Origin: Mycobacterium decipiens
GTDB taxonomy: Bacteria; Actinomycetota; Actinomycetes; Mycobacteriales; Mycobacteriaceae
Direction of reading: 5' to 3'
DNA: 64,000 bases
NCBI RefSeq assembly: GCF_963853665.1
Contig: NZ_OY970459.1
Location: 1,488,001 to 1,552,000, forward strand
The position numbers and the translations under genes were made by a program. Shown piece after piece: positions 1-13,628 of the stretch (within the stretch, counting starts at the first letter, position 1; each line of letters opens with the position of its first letter). The notes beneath the pieces were generated by a model. That model did not search any database, was not told where the DNA came from, and saw only the letters and a list, made by a program, of their open reading frames with translations.

Positions 1-106
1 CCAGCCGGCGCGCCGCCGCCAATAGCAGTGCGCGATTGCGTGCCGCGTCGCCGCGCTCTTGTCTAGCGGACACCGGCAAGTCACTCAACCGCTCGACCCC
101 GCCCAC
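1..106 (-). CDS. TetR-family regulator, N-terminal part only (runs off the window start)
   Basis: Reading the minus strand from a GTG at 106 gives an open frame to the window edge. It starts VGGVERLSDLPVSARQ and continues with RNRALLLAAARRL, the usual first helix of a TetR-type DNA-binding domain. Only about 35 residues are visible, so the ligand-binding part is unknown. It is divergent from the FMN reductase at 198, with a perfect 14-bp palindrome between them, the arrangement of a local repressor and its target. From memory, M. tuberculosis has a TetR gene (Rv3055) here. The exact start is uncertain because a TTG a few codons later is also possible. Confidence 0.6.
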   Translation of the reverse strand, partial: MGGVERLSDLPVSARQERGDAARNRALLLAAARRL

Positions 107-136
107 CCCTGAACTGTAACGTGATCGGAAATAAAT

Positions 137-150
137 CGGACCATGGTCCG
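137..150. promoter_or_regulatory. 14-bp perfect palindrome, candidate TetR operator
   Basis: CGGACCATGGTCCG is a perfect inverted repeat in the 91-bp gap between the divergent TetR gene and the FMN reductase gene. Size, symmetry and position fit an operator of the adjacent TetR protein. Binding is inferred, not shown. Confidence 0.55.
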
Positions 151-197
151 GTTGGCTCGTGGGAGGATGTTGACCAACGATCGAAGGGAACTCAGCA

Positions 198-752
198 GTG
201 TCAGATGGCAAGTCCGACATCAAAGTCTTGGCGTTGGTGGGCAGCCTGCGTGCGGCGTCACTCAATCGCCAGATCGCTGAGCTGGCCGCGACGGTCGCGC
301 CGGACGGTGTCACCGTGGCCGTGTTTGAGGGGCTAGCTGACCTGCCGTTCTACAACGAAGACATCGACACGGCTATCCGCGTGCCGGCATCGGTGACCGC
401 GTTGCGGGAGGCCGCGGCTGACGCGCACGCCACCTTGGTCGTCACGCCGGAGTACAACGGCAGCATTCCCGCGGTGATCAAGAACGCGATCGACTGGCTG
501 TCCAGGCCGTTTGGCAACGGCGCGTTGAAGGATAAGCCGTTGGCCGTTATCGGCGGGGCCGCGGGCCGCTACGGCGGGGTGTGGGCGCACGACGAGACCC
601 GCAAGTCCTTCGGAATCGCCGGCACCCGCGTGGTCGACGCGATCAAGCTCTCGGTGCCGTTCCAAACCCTGGACAAACCGCCCGCGGACGACGCCGAGCT
701 TGCGGCGAACGTTCGTGACGTCGTCGGCAAGCTCGCCGCCGAGGTCAGCTGA
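198..752 (+). CDS. NADPH-dependent FMN reductase family protein
   Basis: A 184-residue flavodoxin-fold protein. The N-terminus has the phosphate-binding loop of the family (VGSLRAASLNRQ, about residues 14-25). The second flavin-binding stretch, TPEYNGSIPAVIKNAIDW, is near residues 87-104 and is followed by a GG-rich loop (AVIGGAAGRYGG). Such proteins reduce FMN or quinone-like substrates with NAD(P)H in the cytoplasm; the true substrate is unknown. The GTG start at 198 gives a protein that matches the M. tuberculosis homologue I remember (Rv3054c, 184 aa). It is probably controlled by the divergent TetR protein. Confidence 0.85.
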   Translation: MSDGKSDIKVLALVGSLRAASLNRQIAELAATVAPDGVTVAVFEGLADLPFYNEDIDTAIRVPASVTALREAAADAHATLVVTPEYNGSIPAVIKNAIDWLSRPFGNGALKDKPLAVIGGAAGRYGGVWAHDETRKSFGIAGTRVVDAIKLSVPFQTLDKPPADDAELAANVRDVVGKLAAEVS

Positions 753-943
753 CCCCGTCGCCCTGGGTCGCCGTTGAAGAGCAACTTTGCTGGTAGTGGG
801 CCGCCGGGTTGCTCAGGCCGAGGTGTCGGTGGTCGGTGATATACCGGGCGAGTGGGTAGGGCGGCGGCGGCATGGTGTGATCTGCGACACGCCGAGATGG
901 CGCCGTCGACAGGGGTGCGACCAGGGAATTTCAAAAATGTGAT

Positions 944-991
944 TCAGAACATCTTGTATCTCTTCTCCTTGTCACCCCCTAGGTGTAGTGT
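944..991 (+). promoter_or_regulatory. Tandem NrdR boxes upstream of nrdHIE
   Basis: Two 16-bp sites fit the NrdR pattern C-w-A-N4-T-w-G. The distal one has the core GAACATCTTG at 947-956 (first base off consensus). The proximal one has CTAGGTGTAG at 979-988. The cores are exactly 32 bp apart, about three helical turns, as is usual for NrdR box pairs. The same arrangement precedes nrdF2 at 6670. TAGTGT at 986-991 overlaps the proximal box and could be a -10 element, so NrdR binding would block the promoter. The rest of the 456-bp gap before nrdH (753-1208) holds no gene I can support; if this is the promoter, the leader is about 210 nt. Confidence 0.75.
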
Positions 992-1208
992 TTCGGGGGC
1001 CGGCAGATCCCAGGTTCACCAGCTCCCATCAGATTCATGGGGCCCGATGAATTTCCCGGCATCGGCATCACCAGATCGACGGACCTGGTGGCCGTGTGAC
1101 GGGAATCTGGGGCCTTGTTGGGACGCGGAACCTATCGAAGATGCACCACCTGAGCCGTTGCCAGATTCTGTAAAAGATTCCCGAATTCCGCAAAGGAGCG
1201 GTACGCCC

Positions 1209-1448
1209 ATGACCATCACCGTCTATACCAAGCCCGCATGCGTGCAGTGCAGCGCCACGTCCAAGGCGCTGGACAAGCAGGGCATCACCTACCAGAAGGT
1301 CGATATCAGCCTGGATTCCGAAGCGCGGGACTACGTGATGGCATTGGGTTATCTACAGGCACCCGTGGTGGTCGCCGGAAGCGACCATTGGTCGGGCTTC
1401 CGGCCCGATCGGATCAAGGCGCTCGCCGGCTCGGCGCTGAGCGCGTAG
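1209..1448 (+). CDS. nrdH: Glutaredoxin-like electron donor NrdH
   Basis: A 79-residue redoxin with the active site CVQC at residues 11-14 (YTKPACVQCSATSKAL). The C-terminal WSGFRPDRI segment is typical of NrdH and binds thioredoxin reductase. It supplies electrons to the class Ib ribonucleotide reductase NrdE/NrdF in the cytoplasm. AAAGGAGCGG at 1192-1201 is a good ribosome binding site for the ATG at 1209, so longer upstream reading frames can be discarded. It is the first gene of nrdH-nrdI-nrdE and lies downstream of two NrdR boxes. Confidence 0.96.
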   Translation: MTITVYTKPACVQCSATSKALDKQGITYQKVDISLDSEARDYVMALGYLQAPVVVAGSDHWSGFRPDRIKALAGSALSA

Positions 1449-1481
1449 CGCGGCAGACGTAGGTAAGGAGGTTGCGGTGCC

Positions 1482-1934
1482 ATGGATGTCAGGGGGCGCA
1501 GCCTGGTCTATTTCTCTTCCGTGTCGGAGAACACCCACCGCTTCGTGCAGAAGCTGGGTGTTCCCGCCACACGGATACCCTTGCATGGCCGGATCGAGGT
1601 CGACGTCCCGTACGTATTGATACTGCCCACCTACGGTGGCGGCCGGGCAACTCCGGATGTCAATGCCGGCGGATATGTCCCCAAACAGGTCATCGCCTTT
1701 TTGAATAACGACCACAATCGAGAGTTGCTGCGCGGGGTCATCGCGGCCGGCAACACCAACTTCGGTGCGGAGTTCTGCTACGCCGGCGACGTCGTCGCCC
1801 GCAAGTGCGGCGTTCCCTACCTCTACCGCTTCGAACTGATGGGTACCGAGGACGACGTCGCCGCCGTCCGCGTCGGTCTCGCTGAATTCTGGAAGGAACA
1901 GACGTGCCACCAACCGTCATTGCAGAGCCTGTAG
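1482..1934 (+). CDS. nrdI: Flavodoxin-like NrdI
   Basis: A 150-residue protein. The N-terminal [19 protein letters not shown] is the FMN phosphate loop of NrdI (residues about 7-25), and [13 protein letters not shown] is the second flavin loop near residue 49. NrdI is the flavodoxin that supplies oxidant to assemble the Mn(III)2-tyrosyl radical cofactor of NrdF. GGAGG at 1467-1471 precedes the ATG at 1482. Its last 31 bases overlap the start of nrdE, which suggests translational coupling. Confidence 0.96.
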   Translation: MDVRGRSLVYFSSVSENTHRFVQKLGVPATRIPLHGRIEVDVPYVLILPTYGGGRATPDVNAGGYVPKQVIAFLNNDHNRELLRGVIAAGNTNFGAEFCYAGDVVARKCGVPYLYRFELMGTEDDVAAVRVGLAEFWKEQTCHQPSLQSL

Positions 1935-4069
1935 CCTCCGGCGCGAACGTGTTGCCGGACGAAACGGACTATCACGCGCTGAACGCGATGCTGAACCTGT
2001 ACGACGCGGACGGCAAGATCCAGTTCGACAAGGATCGGGAAGCCGCCCACCAGTACTTCCTGCAGCACGTCAACCAGAACACGGTCTTCTTTCACAATCA
2101 GGACGAGAAGCTCGACTACCTGATCCGCGAAAATTACTACGAGCGTGAGGTTCTCGATCAGTATTCGCGCAACTTCGTCAAGACGCTGACCGACCGTGCC
2201 TACGCCAAGAAGTTCCGCTTTCCGACGTTTTTGGGCGCGTTCAAGTACTACACCTCCTACACGCTGAAGACTTTCGACGGCAAGCGGTATCTGGAGCGCT
2301 TCGAAGACCGGGTCGTGATGGTGGCGCTTACCCTGGCCGCGGGCGACACCGCACTGGCGGAGAAGCTGGTCGACGAGATCATCGACGGCCGGTTCCAGCC
2401 GGCCACTCCGACGTTTTTGAACTCGGGAAAGAAGCAGCGCGGCGAGCCGGTGAGCTGCTTTTTGCTGCGCATTGAGGACAACATGGAGTCGATCGGGCGA
2501 TCGATCAACTCCGCGCTGCAGCTGTCCAAGCGTGGCGGGGGAGTTGCGTTGCTGCTGAGCAACATTCGCGAGCACGGGGCGCCAATCAAGAACATCGAGA
2601 ACCAGTCGTCGGGTGTCATCCCGATCATGAAGCTGCTCGAGGACTCGTTCTCCTACGCCAACCAGCTGGGTGCGCGCCAGGGCGCCGGTGCGGTATACCT
2701 GAACGCCCATCACCCCGACATCTACCGCTTCCTGGACACCAAGCGGGAGAACGCCGACGAGAAGATCCGGATCAAGACGCTGAGCCTGGGGGTGGTGCTC
2801 CCCGACATCACCTTCGAGCTGGCCAAGCGTAACGACGACATGTATCTGTTCTCGCCCTACGATGTTGAACGGGTTTACGGTGTGGCGTTCGCCGATATCT
2901 CGGTGACCGAGAAGTACTACGAGATGGTCGACGATGCCCGCATCCGCAAGACCAAGATCAAGGCGCGCGAGTTCTTCCAGACGTTGGCCGAGTTGCAGTT
3001 CGAGTCCGGCTATCCCTACATCATGTTCGAGGACACGGTGAACCGGGCCAATCCCATTGAAGGCAAGATCACGCACTCGAACCTCTGCTCGGAGATCCTG
3101 CAGGTCTCCACGCCGTCGTTATACAACGACGATTTGTCGTATGCCAAAGTGGGCAAAGACATTTCGTGCAACCTGGGGTCGCTGAACATCGCCAAGACGA
3201 TGGACTCGCCGGACTTCGCCCAGACGATCGAGGTGGCGATCCGCGCGCTGACCGCAGTGAGCGACCAGACCCAGATCAAGTCGGTGCCCTCGATCGAGCA
3301 GGGCAACAACGACTCTCACGCGATCGGGCTGGGGCAGATGAACCTGCACGGCTATCTGGCTCGTGAAAGCGTCTTCTACGGTTCCGAAGAGGGCATCGAC
3401 TTCACCAACATCTACTTCTATACCGTGCTCTACCACGCATTGCGGGCGTCGAACCGCATTTCGATAGAGAGAGGCACCCGGTTCGTTGGTTTCGAGCGCT
3501 CCAAGTACGCGTCGGGGGAGTTCTTCGACAAGTACACCGAGCAGATTTGGGAGCCGAAGACCGAGAAGGTACGTCGGCTTTTCGCCGATGCGGGGATCCG
3601 CATCCCGACGCAGGACGACTGGCGGCGGCTCAAGGAATCGGTGCAGGTGCACGGCATCTACAACCAGAACCTGCAGGCGGTGCCGCCGACCGGGTCGATC
3701 TCCTACATCAACCATTCGACGTCGTCGATCCACCCCATCGTGTCGAAGGTCGAGATCCGCAAGGAAGGCAAGATCGGACGGGTTTACTACCCGGCGCCCT
3801 ACATGACCAACGACAACCTGGAGTACTACTCCGACGCCTACGAGATCGGCTACGAGAAGATCATCGACACCTACGCCGCGGCCACTCAGCATGTGGATCA
3901 AGGGCTTTCGCTGACGCTGTTCTTCAAGGACACCGCCACCACCCGTGACGTGAACAAGGCGCAGATCTACGCCTGGCGCAAGGGGATCAAGACCCTGTAC
4001 TACATCCGGCTGCGCCAGATGGCGCTGGAAGGCACCGAAGTCGAGGGCTGTGTGTCCTGCATGCTGTAG
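1904..4069 (+). CDS. nrdE: Ribonucleoside-diphosphate reductase class Ib, alpha subunit
   Basis: A 721-residue catalytic subunit that reduces ribonucleoside diphosphates to deoxyribonucleotides with NrdF2 and NrdH. Visible landmarks are [10 protein letters not shown] with EPVSCFL (active-site cysteine region), [24 protein letters not shown], the YYIRLRQ radical-transfer tyrosines and the C-terminal redox pair CVSC at the extreme end. The GTG at 1904 with GGAAGGAACAG upstream overlaps nrdI; it gives a short variable N-terminal extension before [13 protein letters not shown]. Some annotations of homologues start at that internal Met instead. Confidence 0.96.
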   Translation: MPPTVIAEPVASGANVLPDETDYHALNAMLNLYDADGKIQFDKDREAAHQYFLQHVNQNTVFFHNQDEKLDYLIRENYYEREVLDQYSRNFVKTLTDRAYAKKFRFPTFLGAFKYYTSYTLKTFDGKRYLERFEDRVVMVALTLAAGDTALAEKLVDEIIDGRFQPATPTFLNSGKKQRGEPVSCFLLRIEDNMESIGRSINSALQLSKRGGGVALLLSNIREHGAPIKNIENQSSGVIPIMKLLEDSFSYANQLGARQGAGAVYLNAHHPDIYRFLDTKRENADEKIRIKTLSLGVVLPDITFELAKRNDDMYLFSPYDVERVYGVAFADISVTEKYYEMVDDARIRKTKIKAREFFQTLAELQFESGYPYIMFEDTVNRANPIEGKITHSNLCSEILQVSTPSLYNDDLSYAKVGKDISCNLGSLNIAKTMDSPDFAQTIEVAIRALTAVSDQTQIKSVPSIEQGNNDSHAIGLGQMNLHGYLARESVFYGSEEGIDFTNIYFYTVLYHALRASNRISIERGTRFVGFERSKYASGEFFDKYTEQIWEPKTEKVRRLFADAGIRIPTQDDWRRLKESVQVHGIYNQNLQAVPPTGSISYINHSTSSIHPIVSKVEIRKEGKIGRVYYPAPYMTNDNLEYYSDAYEIGYEKIIDTYAAATQHVDQGLSLTLFFKDTATTRDVNKAQIYAWRKGIKTLYYIRLRQMALEGTEVEGCVSCML

Positions 4070-4075
4070 ATCAAG

Positions 4076-4109
4076 CGCCGGGCGTGCATCTCACGACGCC
4101 CGCCCGGCG
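4076..4109 (+). terminator. Hairpin after nrdE
   Basis: GCCGGGCGT at 4077-4085 can pair with ACGCCC and CCGGC at 4096-4108 around a short loop, with a small internal bulge. It begins 7 bases after the nrdE stop codon and has no T-run, as is common for mycobacterial terminators. Its function as a terminator is inferred. Confidence 0.45.
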
Positions 4110-4173
4110 GGTCGCGTCGTGAAATTCCCGCTCGGTGAGGACAGTCTAGGCTGGTCAGCGGCGGCAACGCGGT

Positions 4174-4926
4174 ATGGTGCTTGACGTGGTGAGAATCCCG
4201 CGAGCCCACCCGAGCGTGAAGCCCGGGGTGAAAGTTGACGCGCGCAGCGAACGTTGGCGCGAACACCGCAAGAAGGTGCGCAACGAGATCGTCGAAGCCG
4301 CCTTCCGCGCCATCGACCGCCTGGGGCCTGAGCTAAGTGTGCGGGAGATCGCCGAAGAGGCCGGCACCGCCAAGCCGAAGATCTACCGGCATTTCACCGA
4401 CAAGTCCGACCTGTTCATTGCGATCGGGGAACGTCTGCGCGACATGTTGTGGGCGGCGATCTTCCCGTCGATCAACCTCGCCACCGACTCGGCCCGCGAG
4501 GTTATCCGGCGCAGCGTCGAGGAGTACGTCAACCTCGTCGACCAGCATCCCAATGTGCTGCGGGTCTTTATTCAGGGCCGCTCCGCAAAGCAGTCCGAGG
4601 CGACGGTCCGCACCCTCAACGAGGGCCGAGAGATCACCCTGACCTTTGCTGAGATGTTCAACAACGAGCTGCGCGAGATGGACTTGAACGGCGCGGCGAT
4701 CGAACTTGCCGCATTCGCCGCCTTCGGGGCGGCGGCATCAGCCACCGAATGGTGGTTGGGTCCCGAGCCGGACAGCCCACGCCGCATGTCGCGTGACCAG
4801 TTCGTTGCGCATTTGACGACGATCATGATGGGAGTGATCGTCGGCACCGCCGAGCTGCTCGGCATCGCTATGGATCCAGACCAACCGATCCAAGAGGCGG
4901 TACCCAGCAACCCGGCAGTGCGCTGA
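4174..4926 (+). CDS. TetR-family transcriptional regulator
   Basis: A 250-residue TetR-type regulator. The helix-turn-helix lies at about residues 30-75: VRNEIVEAAFRAIDRLG, then LSVREIAEEAGTAKPKIYRHFTDKSDLF. The C-terminal part is the all-helical ligand domain with WWLGPEPDSPRRM. It lies 140 bp upstream of, and on the same strand as, the flavin monooxygenase, and a small inverted repeat sits in the gap, so it may control that gene. Neither ligand nor targets can be read from sequence. Several start codons exist (ATG 4174 or GTGs shortly after). Confidence 0.85.
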   Translation: MVLDVVRIPRAHPSVKPGVKVDARSERWREHRKKVRNEIVEAAFRAIDRLGPELSVREIAEEAGTAKPKIYRHFTDKSDLFIAIGERLRDMLWAAIFPSINLATDSAREVIRRSVEEYVNLVDQHPNVLRVFIQGRSAKQSEATVRTLNEGREITLTFAEMFNNELREMDLNGAAIELAAFAAFGAAASATEWWLGPEPDSPRRMSRDQFVAHLTTIMMGVIVGTAELLGIAMDPDQPIQEAVPSNPAVR

Positions 4927-4973
4927 GTCGCCGTTGACATCGTTGCGGTGATCGATAACACTCGTCATATCCG

Positions 4974-4993
4974 ATACCCTGGGTACTGGGTAT
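4974..4993. promoter_or_regulatory. Inverted repeat between TetR gene and monooxygenase gene
   Basis: TACCCTGGGTA (4975-4985) is an odd-centred palindrome, and ATACCC (4974-4979) also pairs with GGGTAT (4988-4993). A TTGACA at 4934-4939 with TAACAC 16 bp later could be the promoter of the monooxygenase; the repeat lies just downstream, where a repressor would act. Confidence 0.4.
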
Positions 4994-5066
4994 TTGCGTG
5001 AGTTGGGCGCCCACCGCCATGGATGCGCCAGCTAATACGGACCACAACAGGAAAGACCCATTCAAC

Positions 5067-6644
5067 ATGACCAATGTCGTGACCCCGGCTACCACAGCAG
5101 CCGAGAACGGTCAGGCCGGCAAGCCGCCGACACATACCCGCGCCGTCATCATCGGGACCGGATTCTCCGGTCTGGGGATGGCCATCGCGCTGCAGCGGCA
5201 GGGTGTTGACTTCGTGATCCTGGAGAAAGCCGACGACGTCGGCGGCACCTGGCGCGACAACAGCTACCCCGGCTGCGCCTGCGACATCCCGTCGCATCTG
5301 TACTCGTTCTCGTTCGAACCCAAGCCGGACTGGAAGCATCTGTTCTCCTATCAGCCCGAGATCTGGGACTACCTCAAAGGGGTCACCGAGAAGTACGGGC
5401 TGCGCCGCTATATCAAGTTCAATTCCCTGGTCGATCGCGGCTACTGGGACGATGACGAATGCCGGTGGCACGTGTTCACCACCGATGGTCGCGAATACGT
5501 CGCGCAGTTCCTGGTCTCGGGGGCGGGCGCGTTGCACATCCCGGCCTTCCCCGACATCGATGGCCGGGACGAATTTTCCGGTGCCGCTTTCCATTCCGCG
5601 CAGTGGGACCACAGCGTCGACCTGACCGGCAAGCGGGTGGCGATCATCGGGACCGGCGCCAGCGCAATCCAGATCGTGCCGGAGATCATCGGGCAGGTCG
5701 CCGAACTGCAGCTCTACCAACGCACGCCGCCGTGGGTGGTCCCACGCACCAACGAACAGCTCCCGGTGGCGTTGCGCCGGGCATTGGAGAACGTCCCAGG
5801 ACTACGGGCACTGCTGCGCCTCGCCATCTATTGGGCGCAAGAGGTGCTGGCCTACGGCATGACCAAGCGGCCCAACCTGCTGAAGGTCATCGAGGCCTAT
5901 GCGAAGTGGAACATTCGCCGCTCGGTGAAGGATCGCGCGCTGCGTCGCAAGCTGATCCCGCGGTATCGCATCGGCTGCAAACGCATCCTGAACTCCTCCA
6001 CCTACTACCCGGCCGTGGCGGACCCGAAAACCGACGTGATCACCGAGCCCATCACCCGCATCACGCGCGACGGGATCGTCACCACCGACGGCACCGGCCG
6101 TGAGGCCGTGCGCGAAGCGGACGTGATTGTGTACGCGACTGGCTTCCACGTCACCGACTCCTATACCTACGTGCAGATCAAAGGGCAGCAGGGCGAAGAC
6201 CTGGTCGACCGTTGGAACCGCGAGGGTATCGGTGCTCATCGCGGGATCACCGTCGCCGACGTACCCAACCTGTTCTTCCTGCTGGGCCCCAACACCGGCC
6301 TGGGACACAACTCGGTGGTGTTCATGATCGAATCCCAGATCCACTATGTGGCGGACGCGATCGCCAAGTGTGACCGGATGGGTGCGCAGGCGCTGGCTCC
6401 CACCCGCGCGGCGCAGGACCGATTCAACGAGGAGCTGCAACGCAAGCTGGCTCACTCGGTGTGGAGCACCGGCGGCTGCAGCAGCTGGTATCTCGACGAG
6501 CACGGCAAGAACACGGTGCTGTGGAGCGGCTACACCTGGCAGTACTGGTTGGCCACCCGCTCGGTCAACCCCGCGGAGTACCGGTTCTTCGGGGTCGGCA
6601 AGGACTCGTCGCACGACCGCGAGCCGGTTGCTGCGACGAACTAG
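5067..6644 (+). CDS. Flavin-containing monooxygenase, Baeyer-Villiger type
   Basis: A 525-residue FAD/NADPH enzyme. The first Rossmann motif is AVIIGTGFSGLGMAIAL (about residues 26-42), followed by LEKADDVGGTWRDN. The BVMO fingerprint F-x-G-x3-H-x3-W is seen as FSGAAFHSAQW. The NADPH motif GTGASAIQ follows near residue 197. Such enzymes insert oxygen into ketones or oxidise N/S compounds; M. tuberculosis has several. The ATG at 5067 has ACAGGAAAG upstream and is chosen over an earlier in-frame ATG. The upstream TetR gene is the likely regulator. Confidence 0.88.
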   Translation: MTNVVTPATTAAENGQAGKPPTHTRAVIIGTGFSGLGMAIALQRQGVDFVILEKADDVGGTWRDNSYPGCACDIPSHLYSFSFEPKPDWKHLFSYQPEIWDYLKGVTEKYGLRRYIKFNSLVDRGYWDDDECRWHVFTTDGREYVAQFLVSGAGALHIPAFPDIDGRDEFSGAAFHSAQWDHSVDLTGKRVAIIGTGASAIQIVPEIIGQVAELQLYQRTPPWVVPRTNEQLPVALRRALENVPGLRALLRLAIYWAQEVLAYGMTKRPNLLKVIEAYAKWNIRRSVKDRALRRKLIPRYRIGCKRILNSSTYYPAVADPKTDVITEPITRITRDGIVTTDGTGREAVREADVIVYATGFHVTDSYTYVQIKGQQGEDLVDRWNREGIGAHRGITVADVPNLFFLLGPNTGLGHNSVVFMIESQIHYVADAIAKCDRMGAQALAPTRAAQDRFNEELQRKLAHSVWSTGGCSSWYLDEHGKNTVLWSGYTWQYWLATRSVNPAEYRFFGVGKDSSHDREPVAATN

Positions 6645-6669
6645 GTCACCCGGATCCACGACACGCAAA

Positions 6670-6717
6670 CCACAACCCCTTGTGTTGCACCGGCTTGTCG
6701 GCCGCTAGGGGTAGTGT
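6670..6717 (+). promoter_or_regulatory. Tandem NrdR boxes upstream of nrdF2
   Basis: Two sites match C-w-A-N4-T-w-G: CAACCCCTTG at 6673-6682 and CTAGGGGTAG at 6705-6714. They are 32 bp apart, the same spacing as the pair before nrdH. TAGTGT at 6712-6717 is a plausible -10 that overlaps the proximal box. Similarity to the nrdH promoter extends across about 30 bp (TTGTC..., CTAGG.GTAGTGTTT), so nrdHIE and nrdF2 are probably co-regulated although they are 2.7 kb apart. Confidence 0.78.
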
Positions 6718-6752
6718 TTGAGGTCGAATAAGGCAGCCTATTGTCCGGGTGA

Positions 6753-7739
<987 letters not shown>

Positions 7740-7833
7740 CACCACGTGTTCAGGCCGTGAACGGCCTATGAATTGTGGGGATACCACAACTTCACACTGG
7801 CGCGGGCTTCCCGCCTGCCGCGAAACTGGTGGG

Positions 7834-8208
7834 GTGACGAAAACTTTCTCGCACCCCCATTTCTTGCGATCAGTGCTGAGCTGGCTGCAGGTCGGCTACC
7901 CCGACGGCGTCCCCGGGCCGGACCGAGTGGCGCTGCTGTCGCTGTTGCGCAGCACCCCATTGACCGAGGAGCAGGTCAGGGAGGTGGTGCGCCACCTCAC
8001 CGAGAAGGGTTCGCCGGCCATCGCCGACGGCGTGATCAACACTGACGAGATCGCCGAGTTCATCTCCGAGGTGACCCACCACGACGCCGGACCGGAGAAC
8101 GTCCAACGGGTGGCGGGCATCCTGGCCGCCGCGGGATGGCCGTTAGCCGGCGTCGAAGTCAGCGAGGCCGAATCCGAAGGGGGCCACGCAGCCGCCTCAC
8201 AAGGCTGA
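7834..8208 (+). CDS. DUF3349-family small protein
   Basis: A 124-residue protein with [42 protein letters not shown] followed by a region rich in Asp/Glu, the layout of the mycobacterial DUF3349 family. It is helical and cytosolic by composition; no catalytic motif is seen and the function is unknown. The GTG at 7834 is chosen because it gives 124 residues, the length I recall for Rv3046c, and drops an unrelated N-terminal extension. Its 3' end overlaps the end of convergent adhC by 12 bp. Confidence 0.75.
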   Translation: MTKTFSHPHFLRSVLSWLQVGYPDGVPGPDRVALLSLLRSTPLTEEQVREVVRHLTEKGSPAIADGVINTDEIAEFISEVTHHDAGPENVQRVAGILAAAGWPLAGVEVSEAESEGGHAAASQG

Positions 8209-9237
8209 GATGTCGATGACGAAGCGGTAGCGCACGTCGCTGGCGAGCACGCGCTCATACGCTTCGTTGATGTAATCCGGTGCGATGAGCTCGATTTCGG
8301 GTGTCACGCCGTGTTCGGCGCAGAAGTTCAGCATCTCTTGGGTCTCGGCGATCCCGCCGATGTTGGACCCGGACAGGCTGCGTCGCATCTGCGCCAACGC
8401 CATTGCCGGCACCGCCATGGGGTGCTCGGGGATGCCCAGTTCCACGAGGGTGCCGTCCACGTCCAGCAGGTTCAGGTACTGGCCGAGATCCAGGTTCGCC
8501 GAGACGGTATTCAGGATCAGATCGAAGCCGCTGCGCAGTTTGCGGAAGGTGTCGGGGTCGGCGGTGGCGTGGTAGCTGCTGGCACCCAGGCGCAGGCCGT
8601 CCTCCATCTTCTTGAGCGACTGGGACAGCACCGTCACGTCGGCGCCCAGTGCCGCGCCCAACTTGACGCCCATATGTCCGAGCCCGCCCAGGCCGATCAC
8701 CGCGACCCGCTTGCCAGGTCCCGCGTCCCAGTGCCGCAGCGGCGAGTAGAGCGTGACGCCCGCGCACAGCAGCGGCGCCGCCGCGTCCAGCGGCAGCGCG
8801 TCGGGTATGCGCAACACGTAGCTTTCGTCGACGACGATCGCTTCGCTGTAGCCGCCGTACGTCGGCTGGCCGTCTTTGCCGATCGAGTTGTAGGTGAACG
8901 TCGCGCCCGGTTTGCAGTACTGCTCGATGCCGCGTGTGCAGCTGCTGCAATCCCGGCAGGAGTCCACGAAACAGCCCACCCCGACGCGGTCGCCCTCCTG
9001 ATACTTGGTCACCTCAGAGCCCACGGCGGTGACCACGCCGGCGATCTCGTGGCCGGGGACCACAGGGTAATTCGGTTGGCCCCATTCGGCTTTGACGGTA
9101 TGGATGTCGGAGTGACAGATTCCGGCGAACTTGATGTCCATCGCCACGTCGTGCGGGCCCGGGTCGCGACGGGGGATCGTGATCTTGGTTAGTGGTTCGG
9201 TCGCCGACGTGGCGGCGTATGCGGCAACAGTGCTCAT
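8197..9237 (-). CDS. adhC: Zinc-dependent NADP alcohol dehydrogenase
   Basis: A 346-residue medium-chain alcohol dehydrogenase of the cinnamyl-alcohol/YahK type. Catalytic zinc residues lie in GICHSDIH and GHEIAG; the structural zinc cysteines are in [19 protein letters not shown]. The nucleotide-binding motif is GLGGLGHMG (about residue 180). It reduces aldehydes with NADPH. The ATG at 9237 follows a GAAGG ribosome binding site. It lies 68 bp downstream of fecB on the same strand. Confidence 0.93.
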   Translation of the reverse strand: MSTVAAYAATSATEPLTKITIPRRDPGPHDVAMDIKFAGICHSDIHTVKAEWGQPNYPVVPGHEIAGVVTAVGSEVTKYQEGDRVGVGCFVDSCRDCSSCTRGIEQYCKPGATFTYNSIGKDGQPTYGGYSEAIVVDESYVLRIPDALPLDAAAPLLCAGVTLYSPLRHWDAGPGKRVAVIGLGGLGHMGVKLGAALGADVTVLSQSLKKMEDGLRLGASSYHATADPDTFRKLRSGFDLILNTVSANLDLGQYLNLLDVDGTLVELGIPEHPMAVPAMALAQMRRSLSGSNIGGIAETQEMLNFCAEHGVTPEIELIAPDYINEAYERVLASDVRYRFVIDISAL

Positions 9238-9305
9238 GGCAACCTTCTTCGTTTCTTTGGTTAACTTTTTAGCTGTGGTATCCCAAAGCCTAGCGCTGCG
9301 CTCGA

Positions 9306-10385
9306 CTAGTTGATCGGTGCGTTGACCCAGCGCAGGTCGTCGACGATGCCGCGGGCCGCGACGATGCCCTCGCCGGTTTGCCACACCTCGTCGTTGACCA
9401 TGAAGACCCGGTTGTCGCGGTTGGCGGACAGCTTGCGCCACGAGTCGCTGTCCAAGACGACGGCCGCACGCTGCGTGGCCGCTTCGGACGCGCACGACAC
9501 GTAGACGATGTCGGCGTCGGCGGCCGAGAGGTTCGGTGATTTCGCCAGGTCGGCGTCGGTGATACCGATCTCGATGTAGGGCTTGTCGGTGAACCGCTGA
9601 GACGCCGGCCGGGCCACTCCCACCGCTCGCAGCACGCTGGCCGGGAAGTTGTTGGCCCCGTATACCTGCATGGTGTTGGTGGTCAGCCGGACGATCGACG
9701 CCTGGAAGTGGGGCGCGTCATGCTTGGTGCCGACCTGGGTGGCGCGTTGGGCGAACCCGGTGATCAGCGCGTCGGCCGCGGCGCTACGGGCCGTCGCGGC
9801 GCCGACACCACGCAGGTTGTCCTCCCAGGCCGCGCCGGGCGCCGCGGTGAACACCGTCGGGGCGATCGCCGCCAATTGCGGATACAACTTCGGTGTCAAA
9901 CCTTGCGATCCCAGGATCAGATCCGGGTGAGCGGCCGCGATCGCGCCCAGATCAGGGGAGCTGCGAGTACCGACACCGGGCAGGCCGTGCACGGTCTTAC
10001 CCAGGTAGGAAGGTTGACTCGCGGAACCGTCCGGCAGTGCGGCGGCGACCACCCGAGATTGCAGGCCCAGCGCGCACAGTGCGTCGAGCTGGTCGCCGGA
10101 GAGCACCACGACGCGCTGCGCCTCCGCCGGCACCTGGACCACGTCCGGGCTGACTCCGCCCGCGTTGTGCACCGGCCGGGTCGCGGGTCCCGGATCGGCA
10201 GCGGCCGCCTCAGGCGCGCACGACTGATCCGGCTTTCTGTCGTTTCCGAGCACCCCGGCCCCGGCGATCTGGGTGGTCGGGGTGACCACCGATCGCGACG
10301 CGGTGCGCGACGGCGGATCGGAACCGCAACCGCTGCACGTCGCGAGCACGGCTGCCACTGCGGCGATTGCAACAGTGGGTCGCAT
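9306..10385 (-). CDS. fecB: Periplasmic-binding lipoprotein FecB
   Basis: A 359-residue exported protein. The N-terminal hydrophobic segment ends in the lipobox-like CSGC (about residues 17-20), so it is probably lipid-anchored. The rest is a class III solute-binding fold: [30 protein letters not shown] and the C-terminal [15 protein letters not shown]. In M. tuberculosis FecB has been linked to iron-siderophore binding and cell-envelope integrity. The ATG at 10385 gives the known length. It is divergent from ctaD. Confidence 0.9.
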   Translation of the reverse strand: MRPTVAIAAVAAVLATCSGCGSDPPSRTASRSVVTPTTQIAGAGVLGNDRKPDQSCAPEAAAADPGPATRPVHNAGGVSPDVVQVPAEAQRVVVLSGDQLDALCALGLQSRVVAAALPDGSASQPSYLGKTVHGLPGVGTRSSPDLGAIAAAHPDLILGSQGLTPKLYPQLAAIAPTVFTAAPGAAWEDNLRGVGAATARSAAADALITGFAQRATQVGTKHDAPHFQASIVRLTTNTMQVYGANNFPASVLRAVGVARPASQRFTDKPYIEIGITDADLAKSPNLSAADADIVYVSCASEAATQRAAVVLDSDSWRKLSANRDNRVFMVNDEVWQTGEGIVAARGIVDDLRWVNAPIN

Positions 10386-10531
10386 CCCGCCGAACAGCAC
10401 GCGTTCGACGGTAACACCCGGCCAGCCGTCGACCCCGATGCGAGCGGGCCGAAAGCGATGGTCCGCGACGGCCACCGGCGACGGTCAGGCATTTACGACG
10501 GTTTGTAGGACCAGACCTGCCGCCGGCCTGA

Positions 10532-13601
<3,070 letters not shown>

Positions 13602-13628
13602 GGCCGCGCGCCGCGGGCGCCTCCCGCG

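Noticed and set aside
1000..1208. Riboswitch (for example cobalamin) in the nrdH leader
   Set aside because: The long leader invited a check, but I could not find a B12 box or a convincing multi-helix fold, and NrdR boxes already explain the regulation.
1823..3076. Long open frame antisense to nrdE
   Set aside because: It mirrors a certain gene; long antisense frames are expected in high-GC coding DNA. No ribosome binding site and no recognisable protein.
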